Counted from the first letter of the stretch, positions 54,510 through 63,949 are shown. The stretch is DNA of 64,000 nt from Escherichia boydii (GCA_041890495.1 CP169086.1:3162001-3226000); one strand, 5' to 3'. The notes: generated by a model from the letters alone, not told the origin. Numbers and translations: made by a program.

Positions 54510-56408
54510 TTAAAAGTCCGGGTATTCTTTATCCGTCGCGTATGTAATCGGTTTTTCAAATCCGGGAATGGTGATGCCGTTCATATCAATCTTAATATCT
54601 TCCTCATTTATCCCCTGCTGGCCGAACAGATAAATGACGTTGAGTTCACCCTGCGACGCCGCCTCGTCGTAGGCGTTAGCCTGACGTCGCACCTGGCGGT
54701 TACGCTGCTGATAATCCGCATACACCGCGTCCCCGTAGCGTTTGCGCAACCATTGATGGGTAAGCTTTGGCGAGTAAACCACCCCCGTGGCGTTATTCCC
54801 GCCAAAGCCTTTTGAATTGATAAAGGCGATTTGTCCCTGGTTTTCTTCTAACCTGCAGTCCTGAAGAGGAATGGTTAAGCGCGCGTTATTCACCTGCGGC
54901 GCAATGTTCGACACGCTTTTAATTCCCGGCAAAATACCATAGCGGAAGACGCCGAGGCTGCTGATGAGCTGGTCGCCGCTGGCGGGCCCCAGGGAGTGAC
55001 CAAGATACGATTTCACCGCCGTCACCGGCCAGTCGCGGATCGCAAAGGCTTGCGCAACGCGGTCAAAAATATCCGCCTCGGAGACGCAATTCTTCGGCGT
55101 GCTTGAACCGTGCGCCTGAATAAACGATCCCTTCTGTACCGTCTCCATCCCGGCCATCGATACCGCAGAAGCCACGGCTTTCGCCATGGTGATGTAGTTC
55201 CCCGGCCCCGGTGACGCAATAGAACGCTTAAAGCCGTCAGCGTTGATGAAGACATTCCCCACCGAACCGTGGATCTCTGCCCCAAGCTGCAGCGCCAGCT
55301 CATCGTCCATTAACACGACATACTGGCTGGATTCTGCGATCACAAAACCGCAGCTGTTGCCAAACGGGCGGCTGCTGTTGCGCCAGTTGGCCGTTTCCGT
55401 TTCATCAATATGCTTAAGCTTGCTCTCCGTTGCCAGGGCGCCCATGGCGTCGAATCCTTCAATCACTTCGGAGGTGACCGGCGCTTCGGCGCTGCCCACA
55501 ACGGCCACGCGAATGCGCCCCGCCTTGATATCTTCAACTGCCGCATTCAGGTTATACAGAAACGTGGCGCATGCCCCCAGCGTGGCGCTGGTATGACCGA
55601 CGCTACCCAGCACATACGCATTGAGGAAATCGGCGCACATGCTGTTCAGGCCCAGCGGACACTGTTTGGCGCTGACGCGTTGGCCTTTCAGGCGCGACTG
55701 GAGCATACCGCCAAAGCCATAATCGTCGAGCTGCCCCATAATATTGCCCGAATAGACTCCGAGCTGATCCGGCGTGATGTTGGCCTGTATCTCTCGCCAC
55801 GGGATCCCCAGGGCGTTGATGGCGTCTGACGCTCCGACAATCGCCATTTGTAGCGCCCGCGGATGGAACTGCGAATTGTAATGATCACCCGGCCGGAATC
55901 CCTGCGGCAACAGCCCTGCAGCCTGAACCTCCGTGCGCAGCAATGCCTCTATTTTACAGTCCATCTCTCCCTGAACGGTAATACGCACGCGCTGATCCGC
56001 TAATTCTTCAACGTGCCATCCCGCCGGTAAGGGTTGAGGCAATTGTCTGGAAGATATATTAAAACTGAATCCCTCTTCGCCTGAAACCATATTCAATTTT
56101 GCATGGCTGGCGATAGCATCGACATCAAAATAGTCGCGCGTAATTTTTCTGATAAGGGTTCCTTTCAGCGCTTCGTCTTTTATCTTCGCGGCAGCCTGAG
56201 CGGGGGTAAATCTTTTACAGGAATTGTCGCAATATCCGCCTTCATCATATTTAAGCACGCCCATCAGAATGGCTAACGATAATAAAGTCTGCTGCCTTTC
56301 CTCTTCTGATAATGATTCAATAATCATTCGACGAAATGCATGATGTGAAGAACTACGACCAGCTGGACCATAGCCGCCAAAAGCCGTTATTACGGGTAAT
56401 TTCGCCAT
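54510..56408 (-). CDS. Stand-alone large beta-ketoacyl synthase
   Basis: 632 residues, clearly longer than FabB/FabF (about 410). The thiolase-fold core lies from about 190 to 560: LGACATFLYNLNAAVED with the nucleophile Cys, FIQAHGSSTPKNCVSEADIF with the first His, and VKSYLGHSLGPASGDQL with the second, so Cys-His-His is complete. The N-terminal 190 residues are an extra region with three cysteines (YCDNSCKRFTP...MDCKIEALL). It opens the biosynthetic operon. It may make or prime the acyl chain used by the megasynthase, or condense two chains. Confidence 0.85.
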   Translation of the reverse strand: MAKLPVITAFGGYGPAGRSSSHHAFRRMIIESLSEEERQQTLLSLAILMGVLKYDEGGYCDNSCKRFTPAQAAAKIKDEALKGTLIRKITRDYFDVDAIASHAKLNMVSGEEGFSFNISSRQLPQPLPAGWHVEELADQRVRITVQGEMDCKIEALLRTEVQAAGLLPQGFRPGDHYNSQFHPRALQMAIVGASDAINALGIPWREIQANITPDQLGVYSGNIMGQLDDYGFGGMLQSRLKGQRVSAKQCPLGLNSMCADFLNAYVLGSVGHTSATLGACATFLYNLNAAVEDIKAGRIRVAVVGSAEAPVTSEVIEGFDAMGALATESKLKHIDETETANWRNSSRPFGNSCGFVIAESSQYVVLMDDELALQLGAEIHGSVGNVFINADGFKRSIASPGPGNYITMAKAVASAVSMAGMETVQKGSFIQAHGSSTPKNCVSEADIFDRVAQAFAIRDWPVTAVKSYLGHSLGPASGDQLISSLGVFRYGILPGIKSVSNIAPQVNNARLTIPLQDCRLEENQGQIAFINSKGFGGNNATGVVYSPKLTHQWLRKRYGDAVYADYQQRNRQVRRQANAYDEAASQGELNVIYLFGQQGINEEDIKIDMNGITIPGFEKPITYATDKEYPDF

Positions 56409-56584
56409 AATTCATCCTGTAGTGGTCGTGGATTTATTTTGTTAAGTAAGCACGATAATTTCAGATATTAGTTTACAAATTACCAACAAAAGCTAATATG
56501 AAAATCCAGCCAAAATGCTGACTTTTTTGGCCAGGACAACGATGAGCTACCAAAAATAATAGTCAAAACAGGTATTAATCAAAA
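56409..56584. promoter_or_regulatory. Divergent promoter region of the biosynthetic cluster
   Basis: 176 AT-rich bases between the ketosynthase gene and the GlxA-type regulator. It must hold the promoter of the whole minus-strand operon. I could not assign reliable -35/-10 boxes. Confidence 0.55.
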
Positions 56585-57628
56585 ATGACAAATACACAAA
56601 TAGGATTTGTGTTATGCGAACGCATGCTAAGTTCCGGTCTCAGTCTGCCGATTGAAATGTGGAAAGCCGCAGCCAGTAGCTATTTAGCCGAGCAAAAAAC
56701 AACATCCCACGTAGACACGCACAAACCGGAGACGTCTTCATTCAGGCTCTGTCGTCCGGAGAATATACTGAAAGTTCATACTATTGGCATAAATAACGAG
56801 CCCATCCTGACGCACAGTGGCTTTAGCATAACCGCCGATACCACCCTTGCCGCAGACCGGCACTATGACGTTATCTATCTTCCTGCCCTGTGGCGCAATC
56901 CTCGCGCAGTGGTCAGACAACAGCCTGAACTCCTGGCCTGGTTGACCGAACAGGCTGCGCGAGGAACCCGTATCGCGGCCGTCGGAACGGGCTGCTGTTT
57001 TCTGGCGGAATCAGGATTGCTCAACGGAAAACCCGCCACCACCCACTGGCACTACTTCAAACAGTTCTCGCGTGACTACCCCAACGTAAAATTACAAACC
57101 AAACATTTTCTCACGCAGGCCGATAATATTTACTGCGCCGCCAGCGTCAAAGCCCTCTCAGATTTGACCATCCATTTCATCGAAACGATATACGGGAAAC
57201 GTGTAGCCACGCATACCCAACGGACCTTTTTCCATGAAATTCGGAGTCAGTTCGATCGCCAGTGTTACAGTGAAGAAAACAAACCGCATCCGGATGAAGA
57301 CATTGTTCAAATTCAGATCTGGATAAAAGCCAACTGCGCCTCGGATATATCCATGCAGAATCTTGCCGATATGGCTGGCATGAGTTTGCGCAACTTCAAC
57401 CGTCGCTTTAAAAATGCCACCGACATGTCCCCTCTGCAGTATTTATTAACCGCCAGAATTGAATCCGCCATGACGATGTTGCAATCCACCAATCTGAGCA
57501 TTCAGGAGATCGCCAATGCGGTGGGATATCAGGATATTGCGCACTTTAACCGCCAGTTTAAGCATAAAACCACGGTGTCACCGGGGGATTATCGTAAGAC
57601 GGTCCGGGCAAAGATGTTTAGTGCATAA
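56585..57628 (+). CDS. GlxA-type AraC-family regulator, probable cluster activator
   Basis: 347 residues: an N-terminal DJ-1/PfpI-like domain (about 1-190; YDVIYLPALWRNPRAVV, and GTRIAAVGTGCCFLAESGLL with the nucleophile-elbow position held by Cys) and a C-terminal double helix-turn-helix of AraC type (ISMQNLADMAGMSLRNFNRR and LSIQEIANAVGYQDIAHFNR). It is divergent from the ketosynthase gene across 176 bp, the standard place for a pathway-specific activator. Confidence 0.85.
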   Translation: MTNTQIGFVLCERMLSSGLSLPIEMWKAAASSYLAEQKTTSHVDTHKPETSSFRLCRPENILKVHTIGINNEPILTHSGFSITADTTLAADRHYDVIYLPALWRNPRAVVRQQPELLAWLTEQAARGTRIAAVGTGCCFLAESGLLNGKPATTHWHYFKQFSRDYPNVKLQTKHFLTQADNIYCAASVKALSDLTIHFIETIYGKRVATHTQRTFFHEIRSQFDRQCYSEENKPHPDEDIVQIQIWIKANCASDISMQNLADMAGMSLRNFNRRFKNATDMSPLQYLLTARIESAMTMLQSTNLSIQEIANAVGYQDIAHFNRQFKHKTTVSPGDYRKTVRAKMFSA

Positions 57629-57676
57629 ACTCCGGTCATCTCTGATAATGAAAAGATGACCGCGAGGAGGCTCAAC

Positions 57677-58501
57677 GTGCAAGGCGTACCGGAACAGTTT
57701 AATGATGAAAGAGACAGCGCGCGCTTTCGCCATCTGGCGCAGCTGCCGGGCCTGGAGCTTTATCATGCCCATATTTCTGACTACGCCTTTGAGCCTCACA
57801 CCCATGAAGCCTTCGGGATCGGCACAATTGAAACCGGTGCCGAACGCTTTCGCTATCGCGGTAGCCAGCATCTCGCGGCGGAAAAATCCGTCGTCACCAT
57901 GAACCCGGACGAGATCCATACCGGCGAATCCGCCACCGAAGGCGGCTGGCGCTACCGGATGGTCTATATCGAACCCAATCTGCTGGAAGAGATGACCGGT
58001 CTGCGGCACTGGTGGTTCAGCGACGTGACCCGTCATGACCCGTTGCGCTCGCAGCAAATCGGCAGGCTTATTTACGGCCTGTGGCACGCGGACGATCCGC
58101 TTGCGCAAAAAGGATTGCTGCTGGATCTGATTGAAACTTTCCAGCCGTTTGCCCATCACGCGCCGCAGGTTCAGGAAGGCGCGCACCGCTTCGAACGGGT
58201 ACGCGAGTACCTGCACGACAACTATATGCGCGCCCTGACGCTGGACGAGCTGGCCAGCGTCGTTTCACTCAGCCCGTATCATTTCCAGCGCCAGTTCAAA
58301 GCCCATTTTCACGTGACGCCACATCAGATGCTGATGGCCATTCGCCTCTGGCGCGCCAAAGCGTTTCTCACCCACGGCATGCCCGCTGCAGAGGTCGCCG
58401 CCGCAACCGGACTGACCGATCAGTCGCATCTCACGCGCGCGTTTACCCACCGCTACGGTATTACTCCCGTGCGCTACCAGAAGCAGGTCACCCGGCGCTA
58501 A
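57677..58501 (+). CDS. AraC-family regulator with cupin sensor
   Basis: 274 residues from the GTG at 57677, which has a perfect AGGAGG six bases upstream; an ATG at 57656 in the same frame has none. N-terminal arabinose-binding-type cupin (YAFEPHTHEAFGIGTIETGA, MNPDEIHTGESA), C-terminal HTH_18 (LTLDELASVVSLSPYHFQRQ, MPAAEVAAATGLTDQSHLTR). The next gene is a DMT exporter 75 bp downstream; AraC-exporter pairs of this type are common, so it probably controls that gene. A link to the biosynthetic cluster is possible but not shown. Confidence 0.88.
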   Translation: MQGVPEQFNDERDSARFRHLAQLPGLELYHAHISDYAFEPHTHEAFGIGTIETGAERFRYRGSQHLAAEKSVVTMNPDEIHTGESATEGGWRYRMVYIEPNLLEEMTGLRHWWFSDVTRHDPLRSQQIGRLIYGLWHADDPLAQKGLLLDLIETFQPFAHHAPQVQEGAHRFERVREYLHDNYMRALTLDELASVVSLSPYHFQRQFKAHFHVTPHQMLMAIRLWRAKAFLTHGMPAAEVAAATGLTDQSHLTRAFTHRYGITPVRYQKQVTRR

Positions 58502-58576
58502 TGCGCAATCTCATACAATACGCACGCATTTGCCCCTCCTACACTGGCTACAGCGTAAATACCTGTGGATGGAAAA

Positions 58577-59542
58577 ATGATTAGTGGAGTGTTGTATGCC
58601 CTTCTGGCCGGGATGATGTGGGGGCTGATTTTTGTCGGCCCGCTGATCGTGCCCGAGTATCCGGCAATATTGCAGTCGACCGGACGATATCTGGCGCTGG
58701 GGCTGATTGCCCTGCCCCTGGCGTGGCTGGGGCGCGCGCGCTTGCGTCAGCTCAGCCGTCAGGACTGGGCCACCGCGCTGGCGCTGACCATGATGGGTAA
58801 TCTTATCTATTACGTTTGCCTTGCAAGTGCCATTCAGCGTACCGGTGCGCCGGTATCGACCATGATTATCGGCACGCTGCCGGTCGTCATTCCCGTCTTT
58901 GCTAACCTGCTCTACAGCCACCGCGATGGCAAACTGGCGTGGTCAAAAATGGCACCGGCGCTGGTCTGCACTGCCCTGGGGCTGATATGCGTCAATATTG
59001 CCGAGCTGCGTCATGGCCAGGCGGACGTTGACCTGTGGCGTTACGGTTCTGGCATTCTGCTGGCGTTCATTTCCGTGGCGTGCTGGGCATGGTATGCCCT
59101 GCGCAACGCGCGCTGGCTGCGGGAGAACCCGGACAAGCACCCGATGATGTGGGCAACAGCGCAGGCGCTGGTCACGCTGCCCGTATCGGTCGTAGGGTAT
59201 CTCGGCGCATGCCTCTGGCTGGGCCATCAGCAGCCGGACTTCGCCCAGCCTTTCGGGCCAAGACCGTGGGTGTTTATCGGCCTGATGGTGGCGATTGCGG
59301 TGCTGTGTTCATGGGTGGGCGCGCTGTGCTGGAACATTGCCAGCCAGAAGCTGCCGACGGTGATCTTAGGACCGCTGATAGTCTTTGAAACCCTGGCCGG
59401 GCTGCTTTATACCTTCCTGATGCGCCAGAGCGTGCCGCCGTTGTTCACGGCCTGCGGGATCGTGCTGTTGGTCGTGGGGGTGGTGATGGCGGTGAGGGCG
59501 AAGCCGGAAAAACCAAGTGTTGTTCCGGCGTCGGAGATGTGA
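58577..59542 (+). CDS. EamA-family (DMT) metabolite exporter
   Basis: 321 residues from the ATG at 58577 (MISGVLYALLAGMMWG), with TGGATGGA upstream; an in-frame ATG at 58565 is an alternative. Ten hydrophobic helices in two EamA repeats, with the GLIFVGPLIVPEYPA and LASAIQRTGAPVSTMIIGTL blocks and a charged C-terminal tail. E. coli carries another EamA gene, ytfF, between ytfE and qorB; this could be its positional counterpart, though the sequence looks like a different subfamily. Substrate unknown. Confidence 0.88.
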   Translation: MISGVLYALLAGMMWGLIFVGPLIVPEYPAILQSTGRYLALGLIALPLAWLGRARLRQLSRQDWATALALTMMGNLIYYVCLASAIQRTGAPVSTMIIGTLPVVIPVFANLLYSHRDGKLAWSKMAPALVCTALGLICVNIAELRHGQADVDLWRYGSGILLAFISVACWAWYALRNARWLRENPDKHPMMWATAQALVTLPVSVVGYLGACLWLGHQQPDFAQPFGPRPWVFIGLMVAIAVLCSWVGALCWNIASQKLPTVILGPLIVFETLAGLLYTFLMRQSVPPLFTACGIVLLVVGVVMAVRAKPEKPSVVPASEM

Positions 59543-59545
59543 TTT

Positions 59546-59616
59546 TTGCCCAGCGGCGCTGCGCTTGCAGGGCCTACAAAACCGTAGGCCCGGTAAGGCG
59601 TAGCCGCCACCGGGCA
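59546..59616. repeat. REP/BIME element
   Basis: Two REP-type palindromes in opposite orientation: CCCAGCGGCGCTGCGCTTG at about 59549 and GGCCCGGTAAGGCG...GCCACCGGGC at about 59587-59615, joined by GGCCTACAAAACCGTAGGCC. This is the usual BIME layout in enterobacterial core genome, here between convergent genes where it may also end transcription. Confidence 0.85.
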
Positions 59617-59621
59617 AGCCC

Positions 59622-61271
59622 TTAAAACGTTTCCCAGTTCGCTTCAGGCGCCGTCGTTACGGGCTGCGCTTTTGGCACATAGGTTTTCACCGGCGCCGCT
59701 TTAACCGCCTGGTTGCGGGTGATTTTGAACACAGCCACCGCTTCGTTCAGGCGTGCAGCCTGATCTTCCAGCGCCGCCGCTGCGGCCGCAGACTCCTCCA
59801 CCAGCGAGGCGTTTTGCTGGGTCACGCGGTCCATCTCGGCTACCGCCTGCCCCACCTGGTCAATACCGCGGCTCTGCTCGTCAGAAGCCGAGGCAATTTC
59901 CCCCATGATGTCGGTGACGCGGGTAACCGCATTAACGATCTCGGCCATCGTCTCCCCGGCTTCGTTAACCAGCTGCGAGCCCGCGTTCACGCGCTCGCCG
60001 GAATCATCGATCAGCGCTTTGATCTCTTTCGCCGCCTGGGCGCTGCGCTGGGCGAGGGTGCGTACTTCCCCAGCCACCACTGCAAAACCTCGGCCCTGCT
60101 CGCCCGCGCGCGCGGCTTCCACCGCCGCGTTCAGCGCCAGGATGTTAGTCTGGAAGGCAATGCCGTCGATCACGTTAGTAATTTGCGCGATTTTGCTGGA
60201 GCTGGTGGCAATTTCGTCCATTGTACGCACCACGCCTTCAACCACGTTACCGCCCTTCTTCGCCGTTGAGGAGGCGTCCAGCGCCAGACGGGAAGCCTGA
60301 CGCGCGTTATCGGCGTTCTGCTTCACGGTTGCCGTCAGCTGTTCCATGCTGGCTGCCGTCTCTTCCAGAGATGCGGCCTGCTGCTCGGTACGGGAAGAGA
60401 GATCGTTGCTGCCTGCAGAAATTTCACCGGCTCCGGTGTAGATAGTATCCGCACCTTCACGCACCACGCCCACGGTGTTCGCCAGCGAGGTTTGCATCTC
60501 CTGCACGTTGCGCGCCAGAATAGCCATTTCGTTCTTACCTTCGGCCTGAATCGGCTGGGTTAAATCCCCTGCCGCAATGGCGCGAATATGGTTTATCACC
60601 TCTTCCAGCGGCAGCAGCAGCACGCGGCGCATAGCAATCCAGCTGGAGATAATCACCACAATCACCAGCAGCATGACCGCAGAGAGGATCCACAGGATGC
60701 GCTTGTAATCACTTTCGTTATCCTGAATGCCTTTATCCGTGAGCGCGGCCTGCGCTTCACGCCATTCACGATAAACCGTCTGCATCGCGTTCTGTTTTTG
60801 TTCGGCATTCTGCTTGAACATATCTTCCAGATTGCCCTAGCTCAGCAGAACGTTCATTTGCGTCAGCGTTGCAGAGTAAATGCGGTATTGCTCTTCGAGT
60901 TGGTTGGTCAGGTTCTCATCCAGGCCTGGCGTATTCGGCAAGGCATAGTATTTATCGTAATGAACCTGCGCTTCAGTCAGCAGATTTTTCGCCGTGGTCA
61001 CCAGCTCATTCAGCTGACCGCCGTTAATTTGCGAGGCCATGCTGCTTTGCAGGCGCAGCATCCCGCGGTTCAGAGTGACGCGCGCCTGGTTCAGACTGAT
61101 CCACGCATCGGTAAACTCCGCCACGTTCTTGCTGGAGAGCTGCGCCACGGTGAAGTTGTCTTTATCGTTGTTCAGGGCATTGATAAAGATACCGGCGGAA
61201 ATCACTTGCATGATGCCGAGCACAAGCAGCACCGAAATCAGAAGGGTAATGACTTTTATACGTTTAAACAT
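59622..61271 (-). pseudogene. Tsr/Tar-like chemoreceptor, interrupted by one amber codon
   Basis: The full frame has 549 codons. Segments: N-terminal transmembrane helix (MFKRIKVITLLISVLLVLGI), periplasmic four-helix domain with ARVTLNRGMLRL, TAG at 60839-60837 in TQMNVLLS(stop)GNLEDMFKQ, second membrane helix (ILWILSAVMLLVIVVIISSW), HAMP, methylation and signalling region with the hairpin tip DGIAFQTNILALNAAVEAAR, and the C-terminal pentapeptide NWETF that recruits CheR/CheB. Only the single stop (probably CAG to TAG) breaks it. A second product from the ATG at 60809 would lack sensing but keep signalling. A sigma-28 promoter lies upstream. Confidence 0.9.
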
Positions 61272-61310
61272 GCGTTGCCTTTGTTATATGCAGGTTTGTC
61301 TGACGTGGAT

Positions 61311-61337
61311 ATATCGGCAGGCGCAGCGGGTTGTTTA
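61311..61337 (-). promoter_or_regulatory. Sigma-28 (FliA) promoter of the chemoreceptor gene
   Basis: On the minus strand TAAACAAC, 11 bp, then GCCGATAT. It agrees with the FliA consensus TAAAGTTT-N11-GCCGATAA, and lies about 40 bp before the start codon. It ties the gene to the flagellar regulon. Confidence 0.8.
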
Positions 61338-61467
61338 CTGTTTCTCCACCTTTAAAAACTTTCGAAACCACTTTCCTAAGGCCATTCAGAGAGTTAAATC
61401 AGATATTTTTTTGTGATGCGCATCTCATTTTTACCCGTCCCTCTAAAGGGTTATAGCTTTTGCCTTA

Positions 61468-61490
61468 AAGATGCATTTAAAATACATCTT
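61468..61490 (+). promoter_or_regulatory. NsrR binding site before ytfE
   Basis: AAGATGCATTT-A-AAATACATCTT, an 11-1-11 palindrome with one mismatch, matches the NsrR consensus. It lies 27 bp upstream of the ytfE start. NsrR represses ytfE in E. coli and releases it on nitric oxide. Confidence 0.9.
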
Positions 61491-61516
61491 ATCTTATTAA
61501 GAATGAGGTATCAGCT

Positions 61517-62179
61517 ATGGCTTATCGCGACCAACCTTTAGGTGAACTGGCGCTCTCTATTCCTCGCGCTTCGGCTCTGTTTCGTAAATATGATATGGAT
61601 TACTGCTGTGGCGGTAAGCAGACGCTGGCGCGTGCGGCGGCACGTAAAGAACTGGATGTTGAGGTCATTGAAGCTGAGCTGGCAAAGCTTGCTGAACAAC
61701 CGATTGAGAAAGACTGGCGTAGCGCCCCGCTGGCAGAAATCATCGACCATATCATCGTGCGCTACCACGATCGTCACCGCGAGCAACTGCCGGAGCTGAT
61801 TCTGCAAGCGACTAAAGTCGAGCGCGTTCACGCCGACAAACCGAGCGTGCCAAAAGGGCTGACAAAATACCTGACCATGCTGCATGAAGAGCTTTCCAGC
61901 CACATGATGAAAGAAGAGCAGATCCTCTTCCCGATGATCAAACAAGGCATGGGCAGCCAGGCAATGGGGCCAATCAGCGTAATGGAAAGCGAGCACGATG
62001 AAGCGGGCGAACTGCTGGAAGTGATTAAACACACCACCAATAACGTCACACCGCCGCCAGAAGCCTGCACCACCTGGAAAGCGATGTATAACGGCATTAA
62101 TGAACTGATTGATGACCTGATGGAGCACATCAGCCTGGAAAATAATGTGCTGTTCCCAAGGGCGCTGGCGGGTGAGTGA
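61517..62179 (+). CDS. ytfE: Iron-sulfur cluster repair di-iron protein YtfE (RIC)
   Basis: 220 residues, close to full identity with E. coli YtfE as I recall it. The N-terminal ScdA domain carries YDMDYCCGGKQTLARAA; the hemerythrin-like domain carries the ligands HIIVRYHDRHREQLPELI, MLHEELSSHMMKEEQILFP, ESEHDEAGELLEVI and MEHISLENNVLFPRA. It repairs Fe-S clusters damaged by nitric oxide. GAATGAGG precedes the ATG and the NsrR site controls it. It is part of the core order with cycA. Confidence 0.96.
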   Translation: MAYRDQPLGELALSIPRASALFRKYDMDYCCGGKQTLARAAARKELDVEVIEAELAKLAEQPIEKDWRSAPLAEIIDHIIVRYHDRHREQLPELILQATKVERVHADKPSVPKGLTKYLTMLHEELSSHMMKEEQILFPMIKQGMGSQAMGPISVMESEHDEAGELLEVIKHTTNNVTPPPEACTTWKAMYNGINELIDDLMEHISLENNVLFPRALAGE

Positions 62180-62186
62180 TCTAAAA

Positions 62187-62211
62187 GCTGGATGGCATTG
62201 CGCCATCCAGC
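62187..62211. terminator. Bidirectional hairpin between ytfE and cycA
   Basis: GCTGGATGGC and GCCATCCAGC form a perfect 10-bp stem with a 5-nt loop between two convergent genes. AAAA lies before the stem on the plus strand, giving TTTT after it for the cycA transcript. Confidence 0.8.
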
Positions 62212-62223
62212 ATGATAATGCGG

Positions 62224-63636
62224 TTATTTCCGCAGTTCAGCAGCCCGCTTCTTACCAATAAACAGCCAGCCCAGCCCCAGCGCGATAAACCACAGCGGGG
62301 TAACCAGCAGCGCCTGGCGAGTGTCATCTTCCAGTGTCAGCAACACGACCACGAACACAAAGAACGCCATACATACCCAGCACATCAGCTTGCCGAGCGG
62401 CATCTTGTAGATCGACTTCTCATGTAGATGAGGACGCTGTTTGCGATACACAAGGTACGAGCAAAGGATAATCGTCCAGACGAACATAAACAGAATCGCG
62501 GAAACGGTTGTAATCATCGTGAACGCGCCAATCACACTAGGATTCACATACAACATCACCACGCCGCCGAGCAGACAGATACACGAGAACGTCAGCCCTT
62601 TCGCGGGTACTGCGCGCTTAGAAAGTTTAGCGAACGCTTTCGGTGCCACACCTTCCTGCGCCAGACCAAACAGCATACGGCTGGTAGAGAAGACGCCGCT
62701 GTTAGCGGAAGACGCCGCAGAGGTCAGCACCACAAAGTTGATCACGCTTGCGGCAGCAGGCAGCCCTACCAACACGAACAGTTCAACAAACGGGCTTTTC
62801 TCCGGGACTACCGAACTCCACGGCGTCACGGACATAATCACAATCAGCGCGAAGACGTAGAACATAATGATACGGATCGGAATGGAGTTAATCGCGCGTG
62901 GCAGTGATTTCTCTGGATCTTTGGTTTCCGCAGCTGTTGTACCTACCAGCTCAATCCCCACGAAAGCGAAAACCGCTATCTGGAATCCGGCAAAGAAGCC
63001 ACTTAAACCTTTCGGGAACCAGCCGCCGTCATTCCACAAATGCGCGAATGACGCTTCCACACCAGTCGGTGACTGAAAGTGCATCGCCACCATGACCAGG
63101 CCGACGACAATCAGCGACACAATGGCGACGATTTTGATCATCGCAAACCAGAACTCCATCTCACCGAACATTTTCACGGTGGCGAGGTTAAGCGTCAGCA
63201 GCAGCACTATCACCGCCAGCGAGGCGACCCAGTCGGAGAGATCGGGGAACCAGAACTGAGCATAAGCCGTGATCGCCACCACGTCTGCCATACCGGTTAC
63301 AACCCAGCAGAACCAGTAAGTCCAGCCGGTGAAATATCCTGCCCACGGCCCGAGTAAATCGGAAGCGAAGTCACTAAAAGATTTGTATTCCAGATTCGAA
63401 AGCAGCAATTCCCCCATTGCCCGCATCACGAAAAAGAGCATAAAACCAATGATCATATAAACGAAAATGATCGACGGCCCGGCAAGGCTAATCGTTTTGC
63501 CAGACCCCATAAACAACCCCGTACCAATGGCACCGCCAATGGCAATAAGCTGAATATGTCGGTTTGTGAGATTGCGCCGTAGCGACTGTTCAGCCGGAGC
63601 CTGATCATCGGCAACGACTTTTACCTGATCTACCAT
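62224..63636 (-). CDS. cycA: D-serine/D-alanine/glycine transporter CycA
   Basis: 470 residues, matching E. coli CycA through its length as I recall it: VDQVKVVADDQAPAEQSLRR, the IAIGGAIGTGLFMGSGKTIS motif of amino acid-polyamine-organocation permeases, and the C-terminus WLFIGKKRAAELRK. Twelve transmembrane helices. It imports glycine, D-Ala, D-Ser and D-cycloserine by proton symport. Core gene between fklB and ytfE. Confidence 0.97.
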   Translation of the reverse strand: MVDQVKVVADDQAPAEQSLRRNLTNRHIQLIAIGGAIGTGLFMGSGKTISLAGPSIIFVYMIIGFMLFFVMRAMGELLLSNLEYKSFSDFASDLLGPWAGYFTGWTYWFCWVVTGMADVVAITAYAQFWFPDLSDWVASLAVIVLLLTLNLATVKMFGEMEFWFAMIKIVAIVSLIVVGLVMVAMHFQSPTGVEASFAHLWNDGGWFPKGLSGFFAGFQIAVFAFVGIELVGTTAAETKDPEKSLPRAINSIPIRIIMFYVFALIVIMSVTPWSSVVPEKSPFVELFVLVGLPAAASVINFVVLTSAASSANSGVFSTSRMLFGLAQEGVAPKAFAKLSKRAVPAKGLTFSCICLLGGVVMLYVNPSVIGAFTMITTVSAILFMFVWTIILCSYLVYRKQRPHLHEKSIYKMPLGKLMCWVCMAFFVFVVVLLTLEDDTRQALLVTPLWFIALGLGWLFIGKKRAAELRK

Positions 63637-63949
63637 GTTTTTTTCTTCCTGTACCTGTCTGTGTTGTTCAGGCTCTACGGCCTTTAGTCAGTCTATGATA
63701 CGACGAATCTGTATCGGGACTCATCGATATTAGGTAACAATACGCGGGATGAATACTAAGATTTAGATCTAATGTTAATTTTATGTTTAAAGTGAGTGTC
63801 ATATCACGGTGATAACGCGAAACAGCTCACAAAAATACACGCTTACGGGGTCTTTGCAACACAAAATAGCGCCGTTCCGTTTGGCAAACTGAAGGGTTTA
63901 TTGCTGAATGCCTGCTCCCCTCTGGTTCGAGGGGAACAGAATGCGCTGC
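63637..63949. other. cycA upstream region
   Basis: About 310 bp holding the cycA promoter and leader and the 3' flank of fklB, including a hairpin CCCCTC...GAGGGG at about 63,917-63,934. No gene is seen. Confidence 0.5.
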
